From Allolobophora icterica (taxonomy: Eukaryota > Annelida > Clitellata > Crassiclitellata > Lumbricidae), in the NCBI GenBank assembly GCA_963556255.1, contig OY744614.1, positions 34,954,179 to 35,018,178 of the forward strand: a stretch of DNA of 64,000 bases, in the 5' to 3' direction. The notes below the pieces were generated by a model. It was given only the letters and a program-made list of their open reading frames with translations. It made no database searches and was not told the origin of the DNA. The translations under genes were made by a program, and so were the position numbers. The stretch's first letter is position 1. Each line of letters starts with the position of its first letter. This document shows positions 45,231 through 56,987 of this stretch, in pieces.

Positions 45231-45446
45231 CTCTGACGACGAAGTCAACAGTCGACTGGTATCGACGACTAAGTAAATGAAAAACAAAGAGCTTGACGAT
45301 GGATCAGTTGACTCTGGCTGATTGGCAGAATAATTGAAAGCACAAAAGTCCATTCTCTCTCAAACAACAGATGCCGACTTTTAAAATAAGAACGATATTA
45401 ACTGCAAATAAGCAAAATAGGCCTCTTAACAAATAAAAACAGCAAC

Positions 45447-45638
<192 letters not shown>

Positions 45639-45677
45639 TCCATTAACTGTCTTCTGACAATTATTCTTCTCCTGAGG

Positions 45678-45805
45678 AATTCGTAATCGTAATTGTAATC
45701 TCCGAACTTCTAAAGCGCCACTCACGAGCGCTGCGTCAAATCAGAGGGGGTTCCAGAGAGTAGTCCAACAGAGGTCCGAGTCCGGTTTCCAGGGGGTCAG
45801 ATCAA
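45678..45805 (-). mobile_element. LINE/SINE 3' tail copy
   Basis: TTCGTAATCGTAATTGTAAT then TTCTAAAGCGCCACTCACGA and CAGAGGGGGTTCCAGAGAGT. It points left. The (AAT)n array lies close to its tail. Confidence 0.8.
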
Positions 45806-45824
45806 GAGATAATACACTAACATC

Positions 45825-46291
45825 CATGGGCGGCGATTTAGAGGGGGTCGCGGGGGACAAGACCCCCCACCTTTAAGAGTGGGGGGACACGCCATGCATT
45901 TGACCCCCCAAATTTTGAAGAAACACCAAAAAAGGCCAACAAATGTAATTGCGTGTGATGGTTTTCACAGCCTTTTTTGAGCAGATGAGGCAAAAATTCA
46001 ATTTATAAGGAGAAGTTCCCCCCCCCCGAAAAATCTCAGAAAGTAGAAAGTAAGAAGAAATTCCTAAGAGAAATTTTTTCTGAGAAGAATATCTCGAAAG
46101 TAAAAACAGTAAAAAAAAACGGAAAGGGCGATGAAAAAAAGGTCATCAACTTTTTCAGGAGATGAACTTATATAAAAGTCAAAACGTTATCTAAAAAAAA
46201 TTTTTTCGGGATGAATTCTTTAGAAAAGGTAATCAACCAGACCAAGGCCGACAAGGGACCCCACACCTCTCAGACAAGATCGCCGCCGCCA
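45825..46291. mobile_element. hAT-type MITE, family 'GGCGGCGATCT', copy 3
   Basis: Starts CATGGGCGGCGATTTA and ends AGATCGCCGCCGCCA. Both flanks carry CTAACATC (45817-45824 and 46292-46299). The last few bases are altered relative to copy 2. Confidence 0.92.
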
Positions 46292-46449
46292 CTAACATCG
46301 GATAAAAATAAATAATAGCAATTATAGTAATAACAATAAAAAAATAGCAGTAGTAGTAGCAGCAGTAGTTGCAGTAATTATACTTGTAATTATTTCTTTT
46401 TCTTATTTCCCTTAAAATATAATAATAATTATATAATGTGTATGCAGTA
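46292..46449. other. AT-rich stretch with AGTAGTAGCAG simple sequence
   Basis: No gene recognised. Confidence 0.4.
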
Positions 46450-46457
46450 ATAATAAC

Positions 46458-46632
46458 CAGGGTTTAAAGTGGGTTGGGAACGCGTGGGAACGGCGTTCCC
46501 ACTGGCCACTGCTCACGAAATTTGTTGCTTGCGTTCCCACTGCTCACAATGCAAGAACCATGGTAACGCATGCGTTCCAATAAAATTCTTCTTTGGAGTT
46601 CCCACTGCTCACCCAAACCACTTTAACCACTG
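46458..46632. mobile_element. 175-bp hAT-type MITE
   Basis: Starts CAGGGTTTAAAGTGGGTT and ends AAACCACTTTAACCACTG. Flanks ATAATAAC and ATAATGAC match at 7 of 8. GTTCCCACTGCTCAC is repeated three times inside. Noncoding. Confidence 0.87.
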
Positions 46633-46789
46633 ATAATGACGAGTTCTTAGTGAGAACAAAGCACAAAATCTGTCCCAAGCCTAATCTAGTAATCTGCATT
46701 AACTATTAATGTCCAAAGCAGGTTGTTGCTAGATTGCTACACGCACCTGCTACTACAGTTTTGATAATCGCTTTACTATAGAGGCCTAC

Positions 46790-47000
46790 ACTCAACTCGT
46801 TCCGTTAAAGCGTAATTCACGGTGCCTTTGTGCACGAGGTCGCCGGTGTGCATACCTATCGTGAATATATTATTTCGGAGATTTCTATTTCGAGCCAATG
46901 AGGTCCATAAAAAGAACATCAAATGGCGGGTAGCCCATTAAAACGCGAGGCGGAGTACGGTGAAACATCGCATTGGGTGGTAAAGTCACTGGTTACAGGA
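46790..47000 (+). mobile_element. tRNA-derived SINE, family B, degenerate copy
   Basis: CGTTAAAGCGTAATTCACGG at the head and GGCGGGTAGCCCATTAAAAC further on parallel the copy at 2380. The core is eroded. Confidence 0.4.
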
Positions 47001-47350
47001 TCAGGCTCGATGGTATGCGGTCGAGGGTTGAGATACGGGCATAAAATAAGCTAATGAGCACATTTTACGAGACACATCCACTACCGCTACTTTTCTTCTC
47101 CCTGATTTATTATGGTGGGTCTTATCGAGTTTTTTGCAGTATTTCTACAAGCCTTCTAGAGCTTCTAATAAGACTAGTTTGATGATATTTTGTTAACAAT
47201 TTTCAGGTTTCCAAGTTTTCACGATCTTCTGGTGACCTTGTTAACAGTCTCCAAGATTAAACGACATTTCTTCAGTTTTAAGCTTCTACGATGTTTTATT
47301 TCCCGTATTTGTTTATCTCCCAATTGTTATAGGCCTACTCTATATCAATC
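47001..47350. other. Unassigned stretch
   Basis: No gene recognised. Confidence 0.5.
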
Positions 47351-47358
47351 ATTATACG

Positions 47359-47668
47359 CAGGTCCACCGATAGAAATTCCGAGCCCCTAGGCAGAGCAGT
47401 CACGGGCCTCTAAACTATCTTTAGGCTTTATGAGAAATTTAAAGAAAAGAAATTATATAAGAAAATTAGAAGTAAGATATGCTCAGATGCTTGAAGTTTA
47501 AACTGATTGTAGTTAAGTGTCAGTAATATTATATTTAAAAAGGCATGAATCATAAACTTTGTATAACTGATTATAATATTTTTCATAGGTTGACGGCGGG
47601 CCAGGCCGGGCCCCCTAAAAATTGCCGGACCCTGGGCATTTCTCCCTCTGCCCATCTCGGCGGGCCTG
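47359..47668. mobile_element. hAT-type MITE
   Basis: Starts CAGGTCCACCGATAGAAAT and ends CATCTCGGCGGGCCTG. Flanks ATTATACG and ATTATATT match at 6 of 8. Subterminal GGGCC/GAGCCCC blocks, AT-rich interior. Noncoding. Confidence 0.75.
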
Positions 47669-47676
47669 ATTATATT

Positions 47677-48560
47677 TATACTGGGTAGCTAACTCTGTTA
47701 CTCCTGGACCACTCCTTGGCGTGCCCCCTAAAAATCAATGGTGGGTACGAACGCATTTGCCCTCTGGATTGACCCTTTGGCCTAGAAAGCTTAAAGACCT
47801 ATAAGACTATATATATTAGGCCATATGCATATGCATGAGTGTATCCGTACGCGCGTCAGCATAAAACCAGTCTTTTGTTTCGCGTAAGCAAATTAGTTCC
47901 ACGTTGTATAGCGCTGTTTTTTGACATCTCATTTCGCCGGAAAGACTGAAACTCAAAGGCCGACGAATAGGCGCCTAATCGGCCTAATTGAGACTTACGA
48001 TGACACCTAATGCCCCACCACCACCGCCACGACGGCGTCTCTATCCCACTGCCCCACCACGGCCACACAATGGCGCATGCGCAGACCACGTACTTAAAAG
48101 CCTTGGCGATGGATGTTTATTGGGGACAGGGAGTGACGAGAAACAGCCGCTGTGCTGCCCATTCGCCGTGCCCCCGCCGATGAGGAGAGCCATCTACTCC
48201 TCCTTTGTGACAACAATGGATTTCTATGATACTCAATTATTGCCTTATTTAAATTTATTATAGGCTTACTTTCCCGCAGTTTTCTATGCGTGAAAAAAAA
48301 GAATCATTCGTAATTTTAAAACAATATTATCTATAGATTATATAACATTATACGGGACGCCCGCGATCATCAAAATACCATATACATATGTCATAGGATG
48401 TAAGAGACTCTTTTATGAGCTCTCAAGCTCTTGACACGCACTCTCTCGCTTATTCACCACATAAGTCACACCCACTCACATACGCTCTATGGTACTTACA
48501 TGCATCATGTTTGCAATTTATGACTGATTAAAACCTTGAATTAATGGTGGGATAAATGAT
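47677..48560. other. Unassigned stretch
   Basis: No gene recognised. The reading at 47988-48263 is Pro/Arg-rich by composition and has no known domain. Confidence 0.5.
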
Positions 48561-48571
48561 GGCTGCTGCTG

Positions 48572-49030
48572 TTGCTTCTTCTTCTTCTTCTTCTTCTTCT
48601 TCTTCTTCTTCTTCTTCTTCTTCTTCTTCTTCTTCTTCTTCTTCTTCTTCTTCTTCTGCTTCTGCTTCTTCTTCTTCTTCTTCTTCTTCTTCTTCTTCTT
48701 CTTCTTCTTCTTCTGCTTCTGCTTCTGCTTCTTCTTCTTCTTCTTCTTCTTCTTCTTCTTCTTCTTCTTCTTCTTCTTCTTCTTCTTCTTCTTCTTCTTC
48801 TTCTTCTTCTTCTTCTTCTTCTTCTTCTTCTTCTTCTTCTTCTTCTTCTTCTTCTTCTTCTTCTTCTTCTTCTTCTTCTTCTTCTTCTTCTTCTTCTTCT
48901 TCTTCTTCTTCTTCTTCTTCTTCTTCTTCTTCTTCTTCTTCTTCTTCTTCTTCTTCTTCTTCTTCTTCTTCTTCTTCTTCTTCTTCTTCTTCTTCTTCTT
49001 CTTCTTCTTCTTCTTCTTCATCTTCATCAT
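48572..49030. repeat. (TTC)n tract of about 450 bp
   Basis: About 150 TTC units with rare TGC interruptions near 48656 and 48712-48728. The purine strand is (GAA)n. Poly-Ser, poly-Leu, poly-Glu and poly-Lys readings are shadows. Confidence 0.99.
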
Positions 49031-49174
49031 CGTCTATTGTCTCATGATCTTCATCTTCAACCAAATTTCTTCTTCTTCGTCATCTCGCTGTTCCTCATCC
49101 TCGTGGTCTTCCCGTCTTCCAATTTCCCTCTTCTTCATCGTCTCACTCTTCCTCGAAGTTAATTCCTCCTGCAC

Positions 49175-49285
49175 CATTCACAGCCGATCTTTGGACACTC
49201 CCTCTGACTGGACGCAGCGCTCGTAAATAGACTGATGTCCTAAGGCTATTAAGAAGCGATTTTCGAGCTTCCGATTTACGATTTC
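49175..49285 (+). mobile_element. LINE/SINE 3' tail copy
   Basis: TCTGACTGGACGCAGCGCTC then GAAGCGATTTTCGAGCTTCC and GATTTACGATTTCC. Confidence 0.6.
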
Positions 49286-49354
49286 CGTCAAACCACTTTA
49301 TGAGAACACCTTCGCTGTCACGAGTAGATCGAAGGTTCTGGATTTGCGGATCAT

Positions 49355-49492
49355 CCTGTCACGTGTTTCCCTCTGATCAGTTCCCTAAGTGCCTGAAAAC
49401 TTCCCTGTTTGTCATTGATGACGCTGACCAGGGTTCGGGGGCGCCACTGACCTCTAGAGAGGCGCTTTATAAATTTCTCTTAAAATTTTAGT
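49355..49492 (+). mobile_element. L2-like LINE 3' fragment
   Basis: Encodes FPKCLKTSLFVIDDADQ and ends REALYKFLLKF, where the final codons lie over the AGGCGCTTTATAAATTTC tail motif. It links the LKTHLF-type phrase and the tail motif in another copy. Confidence 0.6.
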
Positions 49493-49559
49493 TATCCTAC
49501 GTGTAATGACGCTGGAAGATACACGTGGTTTCTTCTAGAAAAAGCGTATGGTTGGTAGT

Positions 49560-49797
49560 AAGCCCTGTAATGTATTCGCCCTGTAATGTATTCGCCATGT
49601 AATGTATTCGCCATTTAATGTATTCGCCATGTAATGTATTCGCCATGTAATGTATTCGCCCTGTAATGTATTCGCCATGTAATGTATTCGCCATGTAATG
49701 TATTCCCATGTAATGTATTCGCCCTGTAATGTATTCGCCATTTAATGTATTCGCCATGTAATGTATTCGCCATGTAGTGTATTCGCCCTGTGTCTAT
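49560..49797. repeat. 16-bp minisatellite (AATGTATTCGCCATGT)
   Basis: About 15 units with CCCTGT, CCATGT and CCATTT variants. Confidence 0.95.
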
Positions 49798-50280
49798 AAC
49801 GAATACTTAGGGCATGGAAAGGATAACGGACGGCACGTACCTTTGTACGTTGTCTTTTCTGTGTCCCTGACATTCTGCATAAAACACCGCATAGCACCCC
49901 ACAGCATATATGAAGTATGTTGGTATTTGCCTTGTCATGCTCGTATTCTTAAGCCTACCATAACGCTTTTGTTCACTAAGGCGAAAGAAAACTATTGTCA
50001 TATTTTCAGTCGAGAATGGTCAAAGCAAATCTTGTAATTCTAGATAAAAACCACTGCAACGACTGAAATTGCTGAGCGCGGATGCATGGGAGGGATTTGG
50101 ATGGGATTAGGAAAGTGTGTGTGTGGGGGAGAGGGGCATATCTGGAGAGCTTTTCCGTATAGAGTGTAGCGTGGACGTGTGCTTATGGATTGCTGAAGTA
50201 GCAGCAATTGACGTCAAGTTGAAGGCAGTTCAGCGATAAGTCGATTAATGGAAATGACGGTTCGACGGATGAGATACTTG
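49798..50280. other. Unassigned stretch
   Basis: No gene recognised. Confidence 0.5.
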
Positions 50281-50282
50281 TT

Positions 50283-50560
50283 CCTTTCTTCTCTTCTTTC
50301 TTTTCTTTCTTTCTTTCTTTCTTTCTTCCTTCCTTCCTTCCTTCCTTTCCTTCGTTCGTTCGTTCGTTCGTTCGTTCCTTCCTTCGTTCCTTCGTTCCTT
50401 CGTTCCTTCCTTCCTTCCATTCTTTCTTCTAATCTTCCCTTCTTCTCTTCTTCTCTTCTTGTCTTCCCTTCTTCTCTTCTTCCTCTCTTCTTACCTTCCT
50501 TCGTTCTCTCCTTAATTCATTCTTGCCTTCTTTTCTGTTTTCCTTCCTTCTTTTCTTCCT
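50283..50560. repeat. CTTT/CTTC/GTTC pyrimidine-rich tetranucleotide array
   Basis: CTTT, CCTT and CGTT blocks, then CTTCTCTT sequence, with weaker extension to about 50720. Confidence 0.94.
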
Positions 50561-50773
50561 TGTAACAGTCCCTGCTTCCTTTCTTCCTCCTTTTCTTCCT
50601 TTTTAGGTTCTTTCCATCTTTTTCTGCCTCTGCTCTCTTCTGTTCCTTCCTGTCATTATTTCGGGCTTTCCCTTCCCGTCTTTTTCCTTTCTTCCTTCCT
50701 GCATTTCTTCTTTTCTTTCATGCATTTTTACTTCAGAGTTTTAGTAATGTAATAGATTTCGTCTGTCTGCTAT

Positions 50774-50917
50774 GTGTCCTATTGTGTATGTATCCTATTG
50801 TGTCTGTATCTTACTGTTTCTGTGTCCTATCGTGTATGTGTCCTATTGTGTATGTGTCCTATTGTGTATGTGTCCTATTGTGTATGTGTCCTATTGTGTA
50901 TGTGTCCTATTGTGTGC
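50774..50917. repeat. 16-bp minisatellite (GTCCTATTGTGTATGT)
   Basis: Nine units. Confidence 0.94.
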
Positions 50918-50974
50918 CTGCCTGCCGATCTCTTCGAGCTCTAAAGCATCTTTATCGTCAAGAGATATGCCAAC

Positions 50975-51045
50975 AGCGAAATAAGCGAGTGGCAGTTTCT
51001 GACCGACGGGTCATGGATTCAATCCCCGGCGGTCCCTCTTCTCGA
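50975..51045 (+). mobile_element. tRNA-like SINE head fragment
   Basis: AATAAGCGAGTGGCAGTTTC then GGTCATGGATTCAATCCCCG, which is B-box-like. It has no intact tRNA fold, so it is not a tRNA gene. Confidence 0.4.
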
Positions 51046-51485
51046 CATAACAACACAGCAACCATCAGGTCTCGTATTTCAAATGCAAAGGATGCCGACC
51101 GTGAGCTGCACACATCAATGTCTCCGCGGACCAAAAAATGGTTTTATCACAAGATCGCCATATTTCCAGAATGACATTAAATAAATTATGCCTGTCAGAG
51201 CGTGTCAGCAAAGTCTTGGACCTTTCGGGCTTTAGCTTGTAGGAAAAAAAACGACCTTTCATCACGGACTATACTCTATGATTCAGTTTTCATTGCGTTG
51301 AATGCATGGGAGCTTATTGAATAGAACAGGCTATCAGACAGGCTATCAAGCGTTGCAGTCATCGACATCAAGAAAGGTTTGTCCAATTAACGGTTTTTTT
51401 TCTTATCCATCAAAAGCAGAATAATTGTGCCTATTGATTGACCTATTAATTGATGAATGATTATTAATTCATTCATTCATTCATT
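51046..51485. other. Unassigned stretch
   Basis: No gene recognised. (ATTC)n at 51464-51484 abuts the next tail copy. Confidence 0.5.
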
Positions 51486-51487
51486 TG

Positions 51488-51545
51488 AGGATTTATATAG
51501 CGCCCCTTCAAGGGAACTACTCAGAGGCGCTGCCGACACGAGCAC
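51488..51545 (-). mobile_element. LINE/SINE 3' tail copy with (ATTC)n end
   Basis: ATTTATATAGCGCCCCTTCA then GGGAACTACTCAGAGGCGCT, preceded by ATTCATTCATTC. The tail unit differs from the (GATTAC)n copies. Confidence 0.7.
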
Positions 51546-51845
51546 GCTCAAATAGCATCTTCTGGTACCTTATCTTCTGGTAGCTTACCTCTTGAAGAGA
51601 TAGGGCAAAGGTAAAAGATAAGGTATCTTTTCCTTTTATCTTGCCTATCAAGAGGTGTGACAAAAGAAGATACATTCTTCTATAGAACAACAGAATAGCC
51701 AGCGAACATTAGAGTCGATTATAATCATCCACGTTAAAATCGCAAATATAAAAAATCGAAATTAATTAACGGTAGATTGCTTCAACAACTAATGGAAATA
51801 ATTATGAATTTATGCGACTGTAATCGAAACTAGAAGAACAATATT
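51546..51845. other. Unassigned stretch
   Basis: AGATAAGGTATCTT/ATCTTCTGGTA segments form small inverted repeats at 51555-51660. No gene recognised. Confidence 0.4.
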
Positions 51846-51915
51846 CATTCATTCATTCATTCATTCGAGCATTTATATAGCGCCCCTTAAAGGGAGCAAC
51901 TCACAGGTGCAACAT
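51846..51915 (-). mobile_element. LINE/SINE 3' tail copy with (ATTC)n end
   Basis: ATTCATTCATTCATTC then CATTTATATAGCGCCCCTTA and GGGAGCAACTCACAGGTGC. It closely matches the copy at 51488. Confidence 0.75.
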
Positions 51916-52504
51916 TAGTTCAACGATTACTGAATAAATTCGGTACTTTATATCTGAACAACCATTCCAACTCATAATATATCGCATGTGCACAGGCCCT
52001 ATATGAACCGTAACACAGTTACAGCCCTCGTTACTTAGTGTATGCAAACAGCAATAACTAATGTGGCTAGTTTACTCCTAGACATCGGCTGCCAGTCACT
52101 ACGGTCAGACGACAGACATTTTCGCCTAATTACAGGAAAACTGTGCGGTTAAGCCACAGTAACCATGCTTTATGGACGGCCTGGCTAATTGCGTGGCTAC
52201 ACATCTATACATAGCTATTCAGAATGTGTATACCAGGGGCAATAAACTCTTGCCGATTTATTTTTGTGGCCAAGTATACAATCGTTTAACTACTCTGTTT
52301 GCGCAATTACACACTTCTTCCGCTAAGCAGTATAATTTTATTGTGTTTTGAGCTGGCAGAGTAAACAGCACGGCGTGCGATGTGTTCAGTGCTCCCGCGG
52401 GTTCAGACCATTAAATCGGAATCTTAAACCTCCTGGTCTAAGTGTCGACGACAATTGACGGAGCAACTACCAAAGCATATTCAGAGTCGGATACTCTGCT
52501 GCCA
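51916..52504. other. Unassigned stretch
   Basis: No gene recognised. Confidence 0.5.
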
Positions 52505-52509
52505 GATTT

Positions 52510-52919
<410 letters not shown>

Positions 52920-52929
<10 letters not shown>

Positions 52930-53062
52930 TGCCCCAAGGTACATATGATCCCTCGGGGACTTAAATATTAATTAAAATAAGTAAATCATCTGGAACGGCC
53001 TCTATTCCTCAGGATTGGAGAGAGGGAAAGTGCCGCGGGAAGCTACTGCGTTGAAGCGTTGG
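52920..53062 (+). mobile_element. Stem-loop repeat, copy 3, between two (ATT)n arrays
   Basis: TTTTTTTTGCCCCAAGG pairs imperfectly with CCTCGGGG (52951-52958). The downstream body includes ATCATCTGGAACGGCCTCTA and ends CTGCGTTGAAGCGTTGG just before the next ATT array. It shares these phrases with 28618-28765 and 32351-32475. Confidence 0.7.
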
Positions 53063-53090
53063 ATTATTATTATCATTATTATAATTATTA

Positions 53091-53155
<65 letters not shown>

Positions 53156-53182
53156 ATTATTATTATTATTATTATTATTATT

Positions 53183-53226
<44 letters not shown>

Positions 53227-53245
53227 TATTATTATTATAATCATT
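53063..53245. repeat. (ATT)n-(ATC)n array
   Basis: About 40 ATT units then about 15 ATC units. Confidence 0.98.
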
Positions 53246-53469
53246 ATCACGATAATAATAGAATGGCTTTAAGAGGAGAAAATAAAGAAATGTGTTATTT
53301 AATACGCATCTTTGAGCAAAAACACGAGGAATAAAATTACATTTAACTTTAACGGGAAGGGTAAAATTGTGAGTTCTTGTTTGTAATAAATACATGTCTA
53401 ATATGCATGTATGTATTGTGTATGTTTGTATGTATGTATTTATGTATGTATGTATGTTTGTGTGTGTGG

Positions 53470-53680
53470 ATTGATGGATGGATAAATGGATGGATGATGG
53501 ATGGATGGATGGATGGATGGATGGATGGATGGATGGATGGATGGATGGATGGATGGATGGATGGATGGATGGATGGATGGATGGATGGATGGATGGATGG
53601 ATGGATGGATGGATGGATGGATGGATGGATGGATGGATGGATGGATGGATGGATGGATGGATGGATGGATGGATGGATGT
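53470..53680. repeat. (GGAT)n array
   Basis: About 50 GGAT units, almost pure, with ATGT sequence before it at 53400-53460. Confidence 0.98.
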
Positions 53681-54165
53681 AATTAGACTCTTCGTATATC
53701 ATCTGTAAGCTTTTTTTGCGCAGATAACTAGAAAATTTATCAGTTTTATATCAGTACTGACGAGAGAAAAAACTTGAATTTATGTGCTCACTTAATCAAT
53801 TAACGCTGATAATTATTTAAACTATTGACCAGCCTAATTAAACAATTCACATGCATTTTAGAGTTATAAAAAGCGTTTTTACAGACGTTCAATTTAAAGT
53901 CCGTTGTAATAATCTTACCGCCGATAACTATAGAGGCCGCGCTCCTCCTAATTACTCGGCCTCGGCCATCGCCTTCCCGCGTCGTCTGTCTCTCGCTCAA
54001 CTGAAAGATGCAGTCGCCCAATAACTGAACTATAACAGCTGCTGCTGCTGCTGCTGATGATGATGATGCTGCTGATGCTGACCGCGTCTTTCAATGGACG
54101 GCCGTGGTTCCACGAAGCGCAATCGATGACGATGGTGTGGCGACAAAGTAGGTCCGGTATAAACA
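53681..54165. other. Unassigned stretch
   Basis: No gene recognised. Short CTG/GAT trinucleotide run at 54038-54078. Confidence 0.5.
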
Positions 54166-54173
54166 GTTACCGA

Positions 54174-54373
54174 CATAGGCGTAATTTGTGAGGGTTACGA
54201 GAGGTACCCGTATCCCCATATTTTGGACTGGGGGGTACAGTACCCCCCCCACTTTTTGAAAAATGCCAATGAATATTTTATTGTTGTACCTTCCAGAAAT
54301 TGCAGTCTCAGGCTTGCTTCGTGTATGTAAGAAATTGGTACTCCCCACTTTTTAGACAAAAGTTACGCCCCTG
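54174..54373. mobile_element. hAT-type MITE, family 'GTAAAAAGTGGGG', copy 2 (opposite orientation)
   Basis: Starts CATAGGCGTAATTTGTGAGG and ends AAGTTACGCCCCTG. Flanks GTTACCGA and GCTACCGA match at 7 of 8. It shares TACCCGTA..CCC and GGGGGGTACAGTACCCCCC with copy 1 at 3157. Confidence 0.9.
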
Positions 54374-54498
54374 GCTACCGAGCAAAATGGTGGGTTGACT
54401 CACGTGACCAGTACGCCTGAGTTTGTTACTAAAAATAAAATCGTTCTGTTGATACCGATGGCCGCCATTTTGTACAAGAGGCCTACATTTAAAAAAGT

Positions 54499-54790
54499 GC
54501 GGATGGTGTAGTGGTTAGCATGCTGGACCATCAACCAGAAGGTCGGGGATTAAATCCCCGCCAGGGCAGAAATTTGTTTCGAGATTTCTGCTTCACCAGC
54601 GCCCCCTAGCCTACTCAGCCGTAATGAGTGCACTGGCCATAATACTGTCAGTGAGGCGATGAGACAGCGAGGGAGATGACTGGCCATACATCATCATATG
54701 CCGAGGCTAAGAAAATGAAGTCGCTAACACTTCATACCCACGGCTGCCTCTCAGGCTAACTTAAGGGAGTGCTCTTCTTCTTATTCTTAC
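54499..54790 (+). mobile_element. tRNA-derived SINE, family A, copy 2
   Basis: The head GATGGTGTAGTGGTTAGCAT (A box) and GGTCGGGGATTAAATCCCCG (B box) is followed by GGCAGAAATTTG, TCAGCCGTAATGAGTGCACT and GAGGCTAAGAAAATGAAGTC. It ends near GAGTGCTCTTCTTC. It is collinear with the reverse copy at 36438-36722. Confidence 0.9.
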
Positions 54791-55138
54791 ATAACAGAGG
54801 CATTCTCTAAAATTCGCCTTAATGTTGTGACAAAACTGGGCGAAGTCGGAACCGATTTCGCTCTTGAACAGATTTGCCACCACGGCAGCCACTCGGAAGA
54901 TAGCTGGAGGCAGTCAACCTCAGAGAGGACGATGCAGAGAGAATTTCTCGCCTTTCATCGATAGAGGGCAGTAGCAACAATAGACCGAGGACTACCGGAA
55001 GTTCGCCGTCTGAATGAAGAACCGGAAGAGCGAGAACGATTTGTCGATCGAAAAGTGACAGATTAGAAGGATGGAAAGCGAGAGAGATTAAGTGCGAAAG
55101 TGTATGGTAGCCGGAAGTCATTTAATGCTAATGATAAT
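54791..55138. other. Unassigned stretch
   Basis: The minus-strand reading of 100 codons at 54819-55121 has no domain I recognise. I do not call it a gene. Confidence 0.4.
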
Positions 55139-55139
55139 A

Positions 55140-55200
55140 AGACGATTTATATAGCGCCGTATTAGAAGCCGAGGACGAAGAATATGGCGCTGTACATGAG
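55140..55200 (-). mobile_element. LINE/SINE 3' tail fragment
   Basis: GACGATTTATATAGCGCCGT followed by a second AATATGGCGCTGTACATGAG. Confidence 0.55.
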
Positions 55201-55240
55201 GTAAAAATCAATGATACTTTAAAAGATAGGTCTTAAGTCT

Positions 55241-55340
55241 TGACAGTGGCGGACTGGCCATTGTGCTCGTGTTCCGTGGCACATGAACCCTTCTGGTTTC
55301 AGCGGCCGGGGCCCTAGGGTAGAAATAAATTGATTCGTCT
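55241..55340. mobile_element. Possible hAT-type element left end
   Basis: CAGTGGCGGACTGGCCATTG with GGGGCCCTAG further in looks like a hAT-type terminus. No right end identified. Confidence 0.35.
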
Positions 55341-56120
55341 AATGCTGCATTTTATGGACCAGATTTATGGCAAGGCCCGCAATTGGTCCCAGTCTGGGTC
55401 TTCAGCTGTGATTTGAATGTCTCCAGAGATGGCGCATTCTTCACGTGGTCGTGATGACTCTTCCACCCAGTAACAGTCTACGCAGTGCAGATGTCCGGAA
55501 GCCGTTTGGACGTCGATTCGGTGCGAATTGACAGACTCAGGTAGCGGCGATGCAAGCGAGTGGCGCTTACGCCAAACCTTATACAACCTCTGCTCCGTCA
55601 TCAGGTTTAGCCTAATAAAGCCTATTATAGGAAAAAGGGACTGATGCATGTGTCATAATAAACCAGCAAGAATTGGTTAAGAGCCGGGCAATTAGACACC
55701 CAGACATCGTAAACAACGTTACAGGGTTAATACACCAGTCAGCGGTTTGCCCATTAAAGTGGATAATCTTTTTCGGTCAACTCCAACACGAGGCGCCGCT
55801 TGTCTTTCCTAGTTTCGATCAATCTCATAGTTTCTCTTAGCACTTGCATCCCTTAACAGCATCTTGACACTTACACGCACCTCTTTAGGTCTGCTAGACT
55901 GCCATGTTATTAATCACCCTTGTGAGGTTCTTAAAAGGCGTTTACAAGAAGCCAGGTACATGCATACATACATGCAAACATACATACATGCCTACATACA
56001 TATAAACACACATGCAAACATGCATGCAAACATACGCACATAGGCCTACATACATATAAACACACATACAAACATGCATACAAACATACGCACATACACG
56101 TACATACAAACATATAAAAT
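55341..56120. other. Unassigned stretch
   Basis: ACATACAT/ACAAACATGC simple sequence at 55957-56115. The 94-codon minus reading at 55365-55649 has mixed composition but no recognisable domain. Confidence 0.5.
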
Positions 56121-56121
56121 A

Positions 56122-56181
56122 CGGTCTCTAGAAGTGAGTATACACGCTGCCTACCCGCGTATTCCCTCGTCTACAGCCCTG
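56122..56181. mobile_element. Right half of the 20227-type MITE
   Basis: GGTCTCTAGAAGTGAGTATA then TACCCGCGTATTCCCTCG and TCTACAGCCCTG. It matches the right half of 20227-20382, and its left half is missing. Confidence 0.75.
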
Positions 56182-56629
56182 ATCTGACCTAATAAGAAAA
56201 CAGTAACTGGCGCAGATGACAAACACAAGCAACGTAAAAGGCTCAATCGCTCAACCGTAATAATCAATTGCTGGTTAAGACTCTCAAGATAGAAGTGGAA
56301 AAGATGCACTGGTGAGTGAAGTCGACGACTGAAGTGTGAAAATCGGTCGCTTCCACAGCCTATCCTTCCGCGGCTCATTGCTTTCTTTCTATGTGTAGGC
56401 TATGCTTGGTTGAGAAAAGAAGTTGAGAAATGTCGCAGCTGGGGATAATCGTCGTATATGGCCTGATATCACGTACGGTGATATCAGCACTTAGCGACAG
56501 CACTCCTAGAGACACGTGTCAAACGTAAATGTCACGTCCTCGCTCAGGATTACTTTGTACTGGCTGAGCGATACGACACAATTTTCTTCTAAGTCGAAGC
56601 GATAAATTGCTCTTAGAGACATGCACGGT
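56182..56629. other. Unassigned stretch
   Basis: No gene recognised. Confidence 0.5.
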
Positions 56630-56637
56630 GTCAAAAG

Positions 56638-56979
56638 CAGGGTGGGAATTGTTGGGGTTCAACCCCATAGTCTTTCTTAGGACCCCTTCAGTTAAGTCTT
56701 CACTGCACACCTCAGGGGGTCGTTTCCAACCCCCTCAGTTGTGCTAGTGTGATTTAGCATTAGTTTAGGCCTACTCTAAGTCTCTGACAAAGAGAAGAAA
56801 TTTCCGTGGTGTATCTTGTATGCATTTTTGAATTTTCTCAACATAGGAAATGATTTTGATTCGAGTATGACTTGCAAACTGCTAGCGTTGAAATCAGCTG
56901 CTTTTCAAATTTCGTTGACATCAGTTTGCACGGATAAAATGTTCAATCCCCCCGTCTTTTTTCAACAATTCCCACACTG
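56638..56979. mobile_element. hAT-type MITE, family 'GGTGGGAATTGT', copy 2
   Basis: Starts CAGGGTGGGAATTGTTG and ends CAACAATTCCCACACTG (16 of 17 as inverted ends). Both flanks carry GTCAAAAG (56630-56637 and 56980-56987). It is full-length homologous to 19238-19591. Confidence 0.94.
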
Positions 56980-56987
56980 GTCAAAAG

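Noticed and set aside
48518..49162. Poly-Glu, Lys, Ser and Leu readings up to 196 codons
   Set aside because: Translation of a TTC/GAA tract.
54499..54570. tRNA gene
   Set aside because: A and B boxes are present, but the cloverleaf is incomplete and the segment continues as a 290-bp repeat also found at 36438. It is a SINE.
54819..55121. 100-codon minus-strand reading
   Set aside because: No domain and Ser/Leu-rich composition. Not distinguishable from chance.
55365..55649. 94-codon minus-strand reading with balanced composition
   Set aside because: No recognisable domain, no splice or promoter support, next to a possible hAT end. It could be a short exon but I cannot support it.
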